Shown piece after piece: positions 1 to 8,319 of a stretch of 64,000 nt of DNA. A program made the translations under genes and the position numbers. The stretch is from Anabaena sp. UHCC 0204 (GTDB taxonomy: Bacteria > Cyanobacteriota > Cyanobacteriia > Cyanobacteriales > Nostocaceae), in NCBI RefSeq assembly GCF_009711975.1, contig NZ_VIKW01000005.1, positions 136,825 through 200,824 on the forward strand. Direction: 5' to 3'. The notes under the pieces are model-generated. The model was given only the letters and a program-made list of their open reading frames with translations. It had not been told where the DNA came from and made no database searches. Positions within the stretch are counted from its first letter, which is position 1. Each line of letters starts with the position of its first letter.

Positions 1-488
1 AACCAGAAGTTTATATTCCGTCTGTAGTTACACCAGCACCAGCGCCTGTAGCTTCAGAACCAGAACCAGAAGTTTATATTCCGCCTGCGTATGTACCTCA
101 AATAGACCCCATACCAGTCGCTGAACCAGCAGGAAATGTGTCAAAAACACAATTACAACAGATAGTAGCGCGGTTATTCTATGTTCAAGCTAACCAAGAA
201 ATAGAATTACCACAAAATCTTTCGGTTATTCATATTGGTAAGCCTAATGATCGGATTCCTCCAGATATAGACGTTTCGGGATTTGCTAATTCGGAAATTG
301 TGTCGCGGATTCATGCAGATATTCGCATTGAGGGAGATTCATGTTACATAGAAGATGTAGGTAGTTCCAATGGTACTTACATCAATAACTTACCTCTATT
401 ACCTGGAAACAGACACCGCCTCCGTCCAGGCGATCGCATTAGCTTGGGTAAGGGAGATTTAGTAACTTTCTTGTTTCAACTCTCTTAG
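1..488 (+). CDS. FHA domain protein, 5' end outside the window
   Basis: The reading frame is open from the first bases of the window, so the N-terminus lies upstream; an internal GTG at 138 is probably not the true start. The visible part opens with a Pro/Glu/Val-rich linker in which PEPEVYIP-type units recur, then a C-terminal forkhead-associated domain of about 100 residues. The FHA core is recognisable by VSRIHADI (the SRxH phosphothreonine-binding motif) and SSNGTYIN. FHA domains bind phosphothreonine peptides, so the protein is probably a partner or substrate of a Ser/Thr kinase. What precedes the linker cannot be seen. Confidence 0.85.
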   Translation, partial: PEVYIPSVVTPAPAPVASEPEPEVYIPPAYVPQIDPIPVAEPAGNVSKTQLQQIVARLFYVQANQEIELPQNLSVIHIGKPNDRIPPDIDVSGFANSEIVSRIHADIRIEGDSCYIEDVGSSNGTYINNLPLLPGNRHRLRPGDRISLGKGDLVTFLFQLS

Positions 489-523
489 GAATAGGGAACA
501 CTTCGACAAGCTCAGTGCATCGC

Positions 524-569
524 AGGGAACAGGGAACAGGGAATAGGGAACAGGGAACAGGGAACAGGA
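524..569. repeat. heptamer tandem repeat (AGGGAAC)n
   Basis: Imperfect tandem copies of AGGGAAC between the FHA gene and argB. This is one of several short tandemly repeated sequences in the window; the same unit recurs near 4,254-4,275, 8,771-8,800 (as its complement) and 56,442-56,471. Non-coding here. Confidence 0.85.
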
Positions 570-670
570 AATAAATATTTCCCCTGCTCCCTTGCTATGA
601 TCACAACAGCTTATTAGCTCTAGTTGCTAGTTATCCCATAAACTATATAACTAGCAACTTGGGTAATAAC

Positions 671-1564
671 ATGATTAATGATACGGAGTATATCAGGAAA
701 GCTGAAGCTAATCGCGTAGAAGTTCTCAGCGAAGCACTACCTTACATTCAACAATTCGCCGGTCGTACCGTTGTTGTTAAATACGGTGGCGCAGCAATGA
801 AGGATAGCACCCTCAAGGATAAAGTTATTCGTGATGTGGTCTTTTTATCTTGTGTCGGCTTGCGGCCAATTTTAGTCCATGGTGGTGGACCAGAAATTAA
901 TAGTTGGTTAGGTAAGCTGGGAATTGAAGCACAATTTAAAAATGGTTTGCGCGTAACTGATGCGGATACAATGGATGTAGTCGAGATGGTGTTAGTTGGG
1001 CGTGTGAATAAAGAAATTGTGGAACTGATTAATCAAGCTGGAGGGATGGCTGTAGGACTTTGCGGTAAAGATGGTAACTTAATTACGGCTCGTCCTCAAG
1101 GTGATGAAGGGATTGGTTTTGTTGGGGAAGTTAGTAATGTCAATATCAAAATTTTAGAAACACTTTCTAGTAATGGCTATATTCCCGTAGTTTCTAGCGT
1201 TGCGGCTGATGAGACTGGACAGGCTTATAATATTAATGCTGATACTGTAGCGGGAGAAATAGCCGCAGCTTTAGGTGCAGAAAAGTTAATTTTGCTGACT
1301 GATACTAGAGGTATTCTCAAAGATTATAAAGATCCATCTACCTTAATTCCCAAGGTAGATATTCGGGAAGCGCGGCAATTAATTGCTGATGGTATAGTCA
1401 GTGGAGGGATGATTCCTAAAGTGAATTGTTGTGTGCGATCGCTCGCTCAAGGTGTTAAAGCCTCACATATCATTGATGGCCGCATTCCTCACGCTTTATT
1501 ATTAGAAGTGTTTACAGATGTGGGGATTGGAACAATGATTCTTAGTTCTCAATTTCGACAATAA
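671..1564 (+). CDS. argB: acetylglutamate kinase ArgB
   Basis: N-acetyl-L-glutamate kinase (297 aa), the second and PII-controlled step of arginine synthesis in the cytoplasm: ATP plus N-acetylglutamate gives N-acetylglutamyl phosphate. The amino-acid-kinase fold is marked by VVKYGGAAM near the N-terminus, VHGGGPEI, the [11 protein letters not shown] segment and GGMIPKV near the C-terminus. Length fits the family. ATG at 671 is chosen over an upstream in-frame TTG at 659, which would add only four residues. It stands alone between an FHA gene and a TPR protein. Arginine is a precursor of cyanophycin in nitrogen-fixing cyanobacteria. Confidence 0.96.
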   Translation: MINDTEYIRKAEANRVEVLSEALPYIQQFAGRTVVVKYGGAAMKDSTLKDKVIRDVVFLSCVGLRPILVHGGGPEINSWLGKLGIEAQFKNGLRVTDADTMDVVEMVLVGRVNKEIVELINQAGGMAVGLCGKDGNLITARPQGDEGIGFVGEVSNVNIKILETLSSNGYIPVVSSVAADETGQAYNINADTVAGEIAAALGAEKLILLTDTRGILKDYKDPSTLIPKVDIREARQLIADGIVSGGMIPKVNCCVRSLAQGVKASHIIDGRIPHALLLEVFTDVGIGTMILSSQFRQ

Positions 1565-1684
1565 GATGATTTAAAAGTCAAGATATTTTGGATTTTGGAT
1601 TTATTCCCTAGATAAAGCTATTTTTTCTGGACAAAAAAATCTATCCAAAATCCCCTCATCATAATTAAAACCGACAACTGACTA

Positions 1685-2206
1685 ATGACTACAGAAAGTT
1701 TAGAACTTGCTAAATCTCGATATCAAATTGGCAAAATTGCCTTTGAAAATGGCCAATATCGGGAATCCGTAGAAAATTTAGAAAAAGCCAGCGCCCTATT
1801 GGTAAAAAATACCCGTTTGGGTGGTGAAGTAGAAATTTGGTTAGTGAATGCGTATGAGGCTGCGGGACGTTCTGAAGAAGCGATCGCTCTTTGTCAACAA
1901 CTCAGTCGTCATCCCCACTATGAAGTGCGTCAACAAGCAAAACGTCTAGGCTATATTTTAAAAGCACCTAAACTAAAAAGACCCAAAGAGTGGATGACAG
2001 AAATTCCTGATCTGGGGACAATTTCTGATAATAAATCCAAAATAATTGTCACTGCTCAACCTAAAAAATCTCCCTCTAAAGCAAAACCTGTAGAACCAGA
2101 ATATATTGATCTTAGCACAGTCAATACCAGAGATAATCGCTTTGTGTGGGTAGCTTTAATCGCTGTTGCTTTGACAATTTCCTATCTAGTTTGGTTAAGT
2201 TTTTAG
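1685..2206 (+). CDS. TPR-like protein with C-terminal membrane anchor
   Basis: 173 aa. Residues 1-95 form helical pairs of TPR character (FENGQYRESVENLEKA and YEAAGRSEEAIALCQQLS). A Lys/Pro-rich linker follows, then a single C-terminal hydrophobic segment (FVWVALIAVALTISYLVWL), so the protein is probably tail-anchored with the TPR part in the cytoplasm. I recognise it only as a conserved cyanobacterial type without a name. It follows argB by about 120 bases in the same direction and may be co-transcribed. No catalytic motif is visible. Confidence 0.8.
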   Translation: MTTESLELAKSRYQIGKIAFENGQYRESVENLEKASALLVKNTRLGGEVEIWLVNAYEAAGRSEEAIALCQQLSRHPHYEVRQQAKRLGYILKAPKLKRPKEWMTEIPDLGTISDNKSKIIVTAQPKKSPSKAKPVEPEYIDLSTVNTRDNRFVWVALIAVALTISYLVWLSF

Positions 2207-2289
2207 CAGATGTTACAATTCTGCAAATTGCATCATGAATATCTATTAGGAAATAGGTTTGAATTTCTCTAATTAAATAGGAGTTTTAT

Positions 2290-3084
2290 ATGTTGATGAA
2301 AAATATCTCACGGTTGGGAAAATATTTTATTTCTCCAATTAACAAAATTAGAAAATTTGCCAAAGCTAATCCTATTTTATTAGTGGTATTATTGGCATCA
2401 TTACTTCTATCTGGTTGTGTAAAGTACGATTTAGGAGTTACATTTAACAGCACAAATAATGGTGAATTAGTCCAGCATATTAAGTTATCGGAAAAAATTA
2501 GCCTTTTTAGTAATGATTATGTATCTGAATGGTTAAAAACTTTAGAAAATCGAGCGCGAACCTTATCCGGTTCAGCAGAGAAGATTTCCTCAGAAGATAT
2601 AGTTGTTAAAATTCCTTTTACTAATGTTAAGGAATTACAAGAAAAGTTTAGCGGTTTCTTTAACTCTCGAACAGATGAAGATATTGATGGTTCGGAAATT
2701 TCTAATATTACTTCAACTTTAGTAGCCGAAGATCAGAATTTTCTTTTATTATCTAGAAACCACCTAATCTATGATTTGGATTTACGTTCTTTGGCTATGC
2801 TGACTAGCAAAAGCAATAATTCTATCATCAATTTAGATTTTAGCTTACAAACACCTTGGGGTGTTAAGAATATTCAAAATAACGAAAATTCTATCCAACC
2901 CGAAAAACATAATAATCAATTAATCTGGCAACTTAAACCAGGTTCTATAAATCACATAGAAGTAGTTTTCTGGTTGCCTAATTTCTTGGGAATTGGTACT
3001 TTATTAATTATCTCATTTGTCTGGTTGGGCTTATATCTGAGATATACCCTATTACCAGATCCTAGTACCGCAAAGCAGAATTAA
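2290..3084 (+). CDS. DUF3153-type lipoprotein
   Basis: 264 aa. The N-terminus has a basic region, a hydrophobic stretch and a lipobox (LLLSGC, lipidated Cys about residue 43), then a soluble domain opening with YDLGVTFNSTNNGELVQHI, which resembles the cyanobacterial DUF3153 family. A second membrane segment lies near the C-terminus (GIGTLLIISFVWLGLYL). A Shine-Dalgarno-like TAGGAG lies 7 bases before the ATG. The function of the family is unknown; membrane-associated and facing the periplasm or thylakoid lumen is likely. The lgt gene in this window encodes the enzyme that would lipidate it. Confidence 0.8.
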   Translation: MLMKNISRLGKYFISPINKIRKFAKANPILLVVLLASLLLSGCVKYDLGVTFNSTNNGELVQHIKLSEKISLFSNDYVSEWLKTLENRARTLSGSAEKISSEDIVVKIPFTNVKELQEKFSGFFNSRTDEDIDGSEISNITSTLVAEDQNFLLLSRNHLIYDLDLRSLAMLTSKSNNSIINLDFSLQTPWGVKNIQNNENSIQPEKHNNQLIWQLKPGSINHIEVVFWLPNFLGIGTLLIISFVWLGLYLRYTLLPDPSTAKQN

Positions 3085-3093
3085 AAAAGCAGA

Positions 3094-3247
3094 TTAAGGG
3101 ACTTCCAAGAAATAAATTATCCAGATTAACGTTAGCGTAGCGTGCGTGAAACGCATACCGCAGAGGCGCAGAGGACACAGAGGAATAAGGGTTTGAGAGG
3201 TTTTTACGTTAGGTGGTTGAGTGTTTTTTTATTTGGAAGTCCCTTAA
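3094..3247. mobile_element. MITE-like element with 15-bp terminal inverted repeats
   Basis: A 154-bp non-coding segment begins with TTAAGGGACTTCCAA (3094-3108) and ends with its exact reverse complement (3233-3247). The interior contains the palindromic GCGTAGCGTGCG-type sequence and a GCAGAGGCGCAGAGG motif common in cyanobacterial intergenic DNA, and has no open frame. The size and perfect termini suit a miniature inverted-repeat transposable element. I could not define a target-site duplication. A closely similar terminus lies at 29,041. Confidence 0.6.
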
Positions 3248-3480
3248 ACAGCTTTGTGTAAATTTTTAATAATTGGTTGATTTACGCCATTGTGTACGAG
3301 TTAGAGAGATTGTCAAAAATGACTAACGCCTCCCATTAGGGATACAGGATGTCCAGGATGATAACTGGAATTTCATTACCAATCACCAGCCGCAAATTGA
3401 CATTTAATGTAGGGGCGCAGGGCGTGCGCCCAAAATTTATTATAAGCAAAGCCACACTACGCTATATTATGCAAATAAAT
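3248..3480. other. intergenic region
   Basis: Between the MITE-like element and cytM. It contains a short GC palindrome (GGGCGTGCGCCC around 3420-3431) within a GTAGGGGCGCAGGGCG sequence of a type repeated elsewhere in the window (7551-7569). I see no gene. Confidence 0.6.
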
Positions 3481-3855
3481 TCATAGGCTTTCTAAATAAC
3501 TTAAAAGGTCTGCCATTTCTTGGCTACTAGGCTGAAATTTTGGCATAGGGGGAGTGTCACCGCTAGTTACTTGATGAATTAGCCCATAGCGGGATTTGTA
3601 TTTAGAGATTTCATGTAAGCTAGGACCAACTAGACCGTTGGCTTCTAAACCATGACAGCCAGCACAGTTGATTAGGAAAATAGCTTTTCCCTGTACTGGG
3701 TCTCCCTGAATGGATAGAACACTTTTGACATAAGGATCAGAGGCTTGTACTATCTGAATACAAAAAAGGACAAGAGGGATGGCTATCAACATCGCTACGA
3801 CGAAGATAATAATCTGTTGAATCAGAGTTTCAGGTTTAATTAGCTGGTTATCCAA
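3481..3855 (-). CDS. cytM: c-type cytochrome, CytM-like
   Basis: A small membrane-anchored class I cytochrome c. After an N-terminal hydrophobic segment comes the haem attachment motif CAGCH, and a C-terminal axial-Met region (TPPMPKFQPS) followed by MADLLSYLESL, the arrangement of cyanobacterial cytochrome M. The frame is open upstream to 4011, but that extension is basic, unlike a cytochrome leader and runs towards the petG promoter; a TTG at 3855 gives MDNQLIKPE and the usual size (124 aa). CytM is linked to respiratory or alternative electron flow and modulates photosynthesis under stress. It is divergent from petG, a cytochrome b6f subunit. The start is uncertain; the family call is fairly firm. 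Confidence 0.8.
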   Translation of the reverse strand: MDNQLIKPETLIQQIIIFVVAMLIAIPLVLFCIQIVQASDPYVKSVLSIQGDPVQGKAIFLINCAGCHGLEANGLVGPSLHEISKYKSRYGLIHQVTSGDTPPMPKFQPSSQEMADLLSYLESL

Positions 3856-4052
3856 AAGAGTTGCTTTGACAATCCCAAAGTTTTCATTTCCTACACATAG
3901 CTTAAAATTTCTTGATTGTGTTAGCAAGTACAAATGATGATTTTTACAACTATTTTGATTTAAAACTCTGATAGGACGCGGGATTAGTGCCAGATTTGTT
4001 AAAATCAACAACAGGAAACGAATCTTTCATAATTGTAACGAGGAGATTTACA

Positions 4053-4166
4053 GTGGTTGAACCCCTACTATCAGGTATTGTGCTTGGGTTGATTTTTGTG
4101 ACTTTAAGTGGATTGTTTTATGCTGCTTATCGGCAATATAAGCGTCCTAACGAGTTGGGTGGCTGA
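4053..4166 (+). CDS. petG: cytochrome b6f subunit V, PetG
   Basis: A 37-residue protein starting at GTG (reads [15 protein letters not shown], ending YKRPNELGG). It is a single membrane helix followed by a short basic tail, matching PetG, needed for assembly or stability of the cytochrome b6f complex in the thylakoid. A strong Shine-Dalgarno AGGAG (4041-4045) lies 7 bases before the GTG and decides the start. It is divergent from cytM and followed directly by a heptamer repeat array. Confidence 0.95.
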   Translation: MVEPLLSGIVLGLIFVTLSGLFYAAYRQYKRPNELGG

Positions 4167-4174
4167 TATTAATT

Positions 4175-4232
4175 AGGTGACAGGTGACAGGTGACAGGTG
4201 ACAGGTGACAGGTGACAGGTGACAGGTGACAG
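4175..4232. repeat. heptamer tandem array (AGGTGAC)8
   Basis: Eight exact head-to-tail copies of AGGTGAC plus two bases, directly after petG. Variants (TCACCTG) recur at about 56,512-56,537. Tandem and perfect, so probably recently expanded by slippage. Confidence 0.95.
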
Positions 4233-4252
4233 TAAAAGAGAGAATCACTAAA

Positions 4253-4810
4253 TTACCTGTTCCCTGTTCCCTGTTCTTGATAAAATGTTAAGGCTGTGTT
4301 GCCGTAAGTTTTTTGAAGGCAGATTTCCCAGTTGGGGATATTTGGTGGTGTCCAATCTTGGTGACGATGTTCGACTGCTATTTCTCCCTGGGGATCTAAA
4401 AGCTGATATTGGGCGATCGCTTCTAATACTGGTTCATATAATCCACTGGCATAAGGTGGATCAAAATATATTCTGTCAAATTTTTGACCTGATAATTTTT
4501 TTAACTGCTGGGTGACGTTTCCCCGCAATAGCTGAAATTTCTGTTCTGGCTGGGCTACTTGTTGCCAGTTGGCTTGAATAATGGCACAGGCTTGGCTTGA
4601 TTGTTCAATGCCGATGACTAAGCTGGCTTCCCTACATAAAGCCTCTGCACCCATTGAACCACTACCGGCGCACAAATCCAACCAGCGACAACCACTGATT
4701 GTCCCCTGCCAAATATTGAATAATGCTTCCCTGACTCGCGCACTGGTAGGTCTGGTATTTTCACCTGGTAAAGTTTTAAGCAGACGATTCCCGTAAATTC
4801 TCAGACTCAT
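4253..4810 (-). CDS. rsmD: 16S rRNA (guanine-N2) methyltransferase RsmD
   Basis: 185 aa. RsmD methylates G966 of 16S rRNA in the 30S subunit, using S-adenosylmethionine. Seen: N-terminal RIYGNRLLKTLPG and TRPTSARVREALFNI, the SAM-binding LDLCAGSGSMGAEAL and the catalytic FDPPYASGLY motif. The coding sequence ends inside an AGGGAAC heptamer repeat, which supplies the last residues (EQGTGNR), an unusual repeat-encoded tail. It is followed by hisH, transcribed in the same direction, with a 65-base gap. Confidence 0.94.
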   Translation of the reverse strand: MSLRIYGNRLLKTLPGENTRPTSARVREALFNIWQGTISGCRWLDLCAGSGSMGAEALCREASLVIGIEQSSQACAIIQANWQQVAQPEQKFQLLRGNVTQQLKKLSGQKFDRIYFDPPYASGLYEPVLEAIAQYQLLDPQGEIAVEHRHQDWTPPNIPNWEICLQKTYGNTALTFYQEQGTGNR

Positions 4811-4875
4811 TACTTATTGATCATTAAATCTTCAACTTTGAGAAAATAAACACCTGAAAATATTGCAAACTTTTA

Positions 4876-5511
4876 TTAAGCAAAAACTTTTTCGCGGACT
4901 TGAGCCACAAAATTAGATAAGATTTGCAATCCGACATTTGATGATTTTTCGGGATGGAATTGAACAGCCATGAGATTTTCATGAGCGATCGCCGCCGTTA
5001 CCGTTTGATTGCCATGAGTAACCGTGGCAGCGCGAACTTGGGGATTTGTTGGTTCAACATAGAAAGAATGAACAAAATAAACCCAAGGATCGATAGGTAA
5101 ATGTTCCCATAAAAGACTTTTTGGCTGAGAAAGTTGCAGTTGATTCCAACCCATGTGAGGAATTGTCATTCCTGGTTCAGAACGAAAACGACGAACTTTT
5201 CCCGGCACAATTCCTAGTCCTGGTAACGTCCCTTCGGCGCTGGATTCAAACAAAATTTGTAACCCTAGACAAATACCCAAGAACGGTTTCCCAGAAGCGA
5301 TCGCATCTTTAATAGGTTGTTCCAAACCACGCGATCGTAGATGTTGTACAGCCGGATCAAATGCTCCCACTCCTGGCAAAACTATAGCATCTGCTTTTGC
5401 CATCTCTTGAGAACAATAAGTAACTTGAGGAGTTGCACCAGCTTTTTCTAATCCTTTGCAAACAGAGTGCAAATTTCCCATGTCGTAATCAACAACTGCA
5501 ATCACTGGCAT
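4876..5511 (-). CDS. hisH: imidazole glycerol phosphate synthase glutaminase subunit HisH
   Basis: 211 aa. The glutaminase half of IGP synthase: it frees ammonia from glutamine and channels it to HisF in histidine synthesis. Class I amidotransferase marks are present: GICLGLQILF with the nucleophile Cys, and QFHPEKSS with the catalytic His and Glu. The N-terminus VVDYDMGNLHS is typical. hisF is not adjacent, as is usual in cyanobacteria, where his genes are scattered. Confidence 0.96.
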   Translation of the reverse strand: MPVIAVVDYDMGNLHSVCKGLEKAGATPQVTYCSQEMAKADAIVLPGVGAFDPAVQHLRSRGLEQPIKDAIASGKPFLGICLGLQILFESSAEGTLPGLGIVPGKVRRFRSEPGMTIPHMGWNQLQLSQPKSLLWEHLPIDPWVYFVHSFYVEPTNPQVRAATVTHGNQTVTAAIAHENLMAVQFHPEKSSNVGLQILSNFVAQVREKVFA

Positions 5512-5577
5512 TTAGCTGCTCCTTGTAAATTTATGAGGGAGGGCATTTAATTATTCTAATTCTAAATATTATTTATT

Positions 5578-6123
5578 ATGCAAAAAAAAATACTATTAAC
5601 TTCTTTTGACATTTGGTTGAGCCAACAAGAGTCAAATTCATCCGATGACTTATTACTCGCACTAGCCAAAATGGCTTCACTCTCCCATGACTTAAATTTT
5701 TTGCACCGTCTCCCTGTAAATGTGCAATTGTCTAGTTCTCGTGTCATTGCCAAAATTAAGGAAATTCAACCTGACTATATTATCTGTTGTGGCATGGCTG
5801 CAAGTCGTTCCCAATTAAGCGTAGAAGTCCTTGCTAGTAGTACAGCTATCTTACCTGTAGAGACAATAAATTCTCCCGAAAATGTTTTGCAAACCAGCGT
5901 TGATATCGAAAAATTATTAGCCCAAACAGCCGCAGTTGAGATTAGCTACGACTGTGGTAAGTTTGTCTGCGAGGGACTTTACTATTCAGTCTTGGACTAT
6001 TTACGTCAGTCCCAACTGTCAATTAAGTGCATTTTTGTTCATGTACCAATCTTAAATCAAGAAAACTTGATAGATATAGTTGCCGATTTTATTTTGATCA
6101 TTAACAATTTGGCACTTCTTTAG
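5578..6123 (+). CDS. pyroglutamyl-peptidase I-like protein (peptidase C15)
   Basis: 181 aa. It resembles pyrrolidone-carboxylate peptidase, which removes N-terminal pyroglutamate. Seen: KILLTSFDIW at the N-terminus, a CGMAASRSQLSVE block where the family has the catalytic Glu region, FVCEGLYYSVLDYL holding the nucleophilic Cys, and FVHVPIL with the His. The protein is shorter than most C15 enzymes (about 200-215 aa) and the TGFGPF loop is changed to TSFDIW, so substrate specificity may differ. It is divergent from hisH and ends 38 bases before the next gene. Confidence 0.75.
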   Translation: MQKKILLTSFDIWLSQQESNSSDDLLLALAKMASLSHDLNFLHRLPVNVQLSSSRVIAKIKEIQPDYIICCGMAASRSQLSVEVLASSTAILPVETINSPENVLQTSVDIEKLLAQTAAVEISYDCGKFVCEGLYYSVLDYLRQSQLSIKCIFVHVPILNQENLIDIVADFILIINNLALL

Positions 6124-6161
6124 AAAAGTTAACGTCTGTTAGGACAAATTTACTCAGTATT

Positions 6162-7520
6162 ATGTTGCCACTATTACTTTCTTTGACTCTTTCCCAAGCT
6201 GTTCCTGCTACACCACCACCGACAGAAATATTACAAGTGCAATCAGTACGCCCTTTGCCAGGAAAATTGGATGCCGTGCCGGTATTTAATAGCAATAGTC
6301 CAGAACTGGTATTAAAGGAAGGAATCTTACTTTCTACGTTTCCAAGCGCGGGAAAAAAAGTCACATCAGCCCATTTAGACTTTCCCTTTCGCGGCCGATT
6401 TGATATTTTTGCCCACCATGTTGCCAAAGCAGATCCACCCGAAAATTTACGTTCTCTTTACTTGGGCATAATCTTACATAATCCTGGTTCTCAACCAGTA
6501 ACCGTGAATATATTGGAAGGTGCGAGTTATTTAAGTCAACCAGATGCACCATTTATCCCATTATCATCTTTCGTTCCCAATAACTTAGGAACAGTTTTTG
6601 CCGGACCCGGTAGCCGAGTCACATCTGATGTATTACGAGGTAGAAAACAAGATATTTTCCCCTCACAAATTATTATTCCTCCAGGGGAAAGTCAGATGTT
6701 ATTAAATTTACCAATTCCTGTTCAAGGACTCACTCCACCACTGAATGGCCGTTCTACATATATGCGACTGCGGAGTAATGGTAATATTTACGCGGCTAGT
6801 TTGGCTATGTTCGCACGTACAAATACTGATGGTAGTGAGCGATCGCCCAATTTGGAAGAATGGCAAAATTTATTAGATCAGGGTGAATTATCTACGCCTA
6901 GAGATAAAGTCCCCACTCCCATAACAGGAAATAATAAACCGGAAATTTACGGACGTGTAGCCGGAGTATCTAAAGGTTCTCGGTGGCGAGCTTATGTAGT
7001 AGATAAACCAACAAGTAAGTATTTAACTATTCCTCAACCTGGTGAAGCATTTTCCTACGGTTTAAGCACCTTACATGGGGGAATGTTGGGAACTGGTCAA
7101 ATTCAAACTGCACCTATGTTAGTGCGCTATCCTGATACCGCTTATTACGCCCATGGTAATTATGGTATTCAATATAGTATCAAGTTACCTTTATATAACA
7201 ATACTCAAAATCAACAAACTGTGAGTATTGCGGTACAGACTCCCATTAAGGAGAATGAATTAAGCAAATCTGGACTCCGCTTTTTTGTTCCTCCAGCGCG
7301 TCAAGTCTTTTTCCGAGGAACTGTACGCTTACGTTATCAAGCAGACGGAAAATGGCAAAACAAGTTTGTGCATTTGGTTCAAAAGCGTGGTGAAACTGGA
7401 GAACCTTTAGTATTATTGAATCTTAAACCAGGTGAGAATTCTTTAGTAGAAGTAGATTTTCTTTATCCACCCGATGCTTCACCACCACAAGTTTTAACGG
7501 TATCAACTCAATCTAATTGA
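6162..7520 (+). CDS. DUF3370 family exported protein
   Basis: 452 aa with an N-terminal hydrophobic signal (MLPLLLSLTLSQAVPA) followed by EILQVQSVRPLPGKLDAVPV, typical of the cyanobacterial DUF3370 family. The remainder is rich in beta-strand-type sequence and Pro/Gly turns, with no catalytic motif I can name; secretion to the periplasm or cell surface is likely. The function of the family is not known. It lies 38 bases after the C15-like gene and may be co-transcribed. Confidence 0.8.
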   Translation: MLPLLLSLTLSQAVPATPPPTEILQVQSVRPLPGKLDAVPVFNSNSPELVLKEGILLSTFPSAGKKVTSAHLDFPFRGRFDIFAHHVAKADPPENLRSLYLGIILHNPGSQPVTVNILEGASYLSQPDAPFIPLSSFVPNNLGTVFAGPGSRVTSDVLRGRKQDIFPSQIIIPPGESQMLLNLPIPVQGLTPPLNGRSTYMRLRSNGNIYAASLAMFARTNTDGSERSPNLEEWQNLLDQGELSTPRDKVPTPITGNNKPEIYGRVAGVSKGSRWRAYVVDKPTSKYLTIPQPGEAFSYGLSTLHGGMLGTGQIQTAPMLVRYPDTAYYAHGNYGIQYSIKLPLYNNTQNQQTVSIAVQTPIKENELSKSGLRFFVPPARQVFFRGTVRLRYQADGKWQNKFVHLVQKRGETGEPLVLLNLKPGENSLVEVDFLYPPDASPPQVLTVSTQSN

Positions 7521-7550
7521 CATTCCTGGCGATTTATTGGGAATAATGCA

Positions 7551-7569
7551 GGGCGCAGACCCTGCGCCC
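7551..7569. terminator. GC-rich hairpin downstream of DUF3370 gene
   Basis: GGGCGCAG and CTGCGCCC form an 8-bp stem with a 3-base loop, about 30 bases after the DUF3370 stop. There is no clean T-run, so it could be a short palindromic repeat and not an intrinsic terminator. Confidence 0.45.
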
Positions 7570-7635
7570 CTACAGGATTTCGCCCTTTTATCTCCCTGGT
7601 TTTTAGCCTTTGGTATTACTTAACAAAAATAAATC

Positions 7636-7652
7636 TATGACAGGTTGTCATA
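7636..7652 (+). promoter_or_regulatory. palindromic candidate operator in the petE promoter
   Basis: A perfect inverted repeat TATGACA-GGT-TGTCATA lies 64 bases before the petE start. Its right half includes TTGTCA, which can serve as a -35 element with a weak TATTTA -10 sixteen bases on. An operator overlapping -35 fits the known copper control of plastocyanin genes, exerted in Synechocystis by a BlaI-type repressor, but binding here is inference. Confidence 0.45.
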
Positions 7653-7715
7653 TTTGGCGTGAATTGTATTTAAAATAGGAGTAAGAAAGTAAAAGTATTT
7701 CTGAGGAGAGTAGGC

Positions 7716-8135
7716 ATGAAATCTATTTTGGCAAATTTGCGACGCTTTACCCTAGCTGCATTGACAGTGGTTGTAATTTTTAGTAGCTTCGCTGTGTTTA
7801 CTCCCACTGCATCTGCGGAAACATATACAATCAAGTTGGGTAGTGATAAAGGTTTGTTGGCTTTTGAACCTAAAAAGCTGACTGTTAAGCCAGGTGATAC
7901 TATTGAGTGGAAAAATAATAAAGTTCCTCCTCACAACGTTGTATTTGATCCTGCTAAAAACCCTGCTAAGAGTGCTGATTTGGCCAAATCTTTGTCTCAC
8001 AAGAAATTGTTGATGAGTCCTGGACAAACTGAAACCACTGTTATTCCTGCTGATGCTACTCCTGGTGAATACACCTTCTACTGCGAACCTCACCGTGGTG
8101 CTGGCATGGTTGGTAAACTCATTGTTGAAGGTTAG
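7716..8135 (+). CDS. petE: plastocyanin PetE
   Basis: 139 aa: an N-terminal signal peptide (about 34 residues, ending TASA) exports it to the thylakoid lumen; the mature blue-copper protein starts ETYTIKLGSDKG. Copper ligands are visible as the His in PPHNVVFD, Cys and His in YCEPHRGAG, and the Met in GAGMVGKL. It carries electrons from cytochrome b6f to photosystem I. The start has a GAGGAG Shine-Dalgarno. A palindrome lies in its promoter and a terminator follows. Its presence implies a copper-responsive choice between plastocyanin and cytochrome c6. Confidence 0.97.
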   Translation: MKSILANLRRFTLAALTVVVIFSSFAVFTPTASAETYTIKLGSDKGLLAFEPKKLTVKPGDTIEWKNNKVPPHNVVFDPAKNPAKSADLAKSLSHKKLLMSPGQTETTVIPADATPGEYTFYCEPHRGAGMVGKLIVEG

Positions 8136-8164
8136 ACTAGTCTACTTTTTTCACTGAAGATTAT

Positions 8165-8228
8165 AACGAGTTTTATCCCTGCTGACGCTAATCAGTATAA
8201 GTGAAGGGGTGAGACTCGTTAATTTTTT
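8165..8228 (+). terminator. intrinsic terminator of petE
   Basis: AACGAGT (8165-8171) pairs with ACTCGTT (8214-8220), with further pairing inside the loop, and is followed by AATTTTTT. Position 30 bases after the petE stop fits a rho-independent terminator. Confidence 0.7.
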
Positions 8229-8245
8229 GTATTTAGGCTTTGCTG

Positions 8246-8311
8246 CAACTAACAACTGACAACTGACAACTGACAACTAACAACTAACAACTGACCACTG
8301 ACAACTGACAA
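8246..8311. repeat. heptamer tandem repeat (AACTGAC)n
   Basis: Imperfect array of AACTGAC/AACTAAC units between petE and the next gene. It is the complement of the GTCAGTT array at 20,191-20,330, so the same repeat family occurs in both orientations. Confidence 0.9.
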
Positions 8312-8319
8312 CAATTAGT

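Noticed and set aside
659-670. TTG start of ArgB four codons upstream
   Set aside because: The ATG at 671 is the better start; the extra residues add nothing.
4175-4232. Regular repeats as a possible CRISPR array
   Set aside because: The units are seven bases in tandem without spacers; they are heptamer repeats.
4285-4515. Plus-strand frame inside rsmD
   Set aside because: Shadow of a well-supported minus-strand gene.
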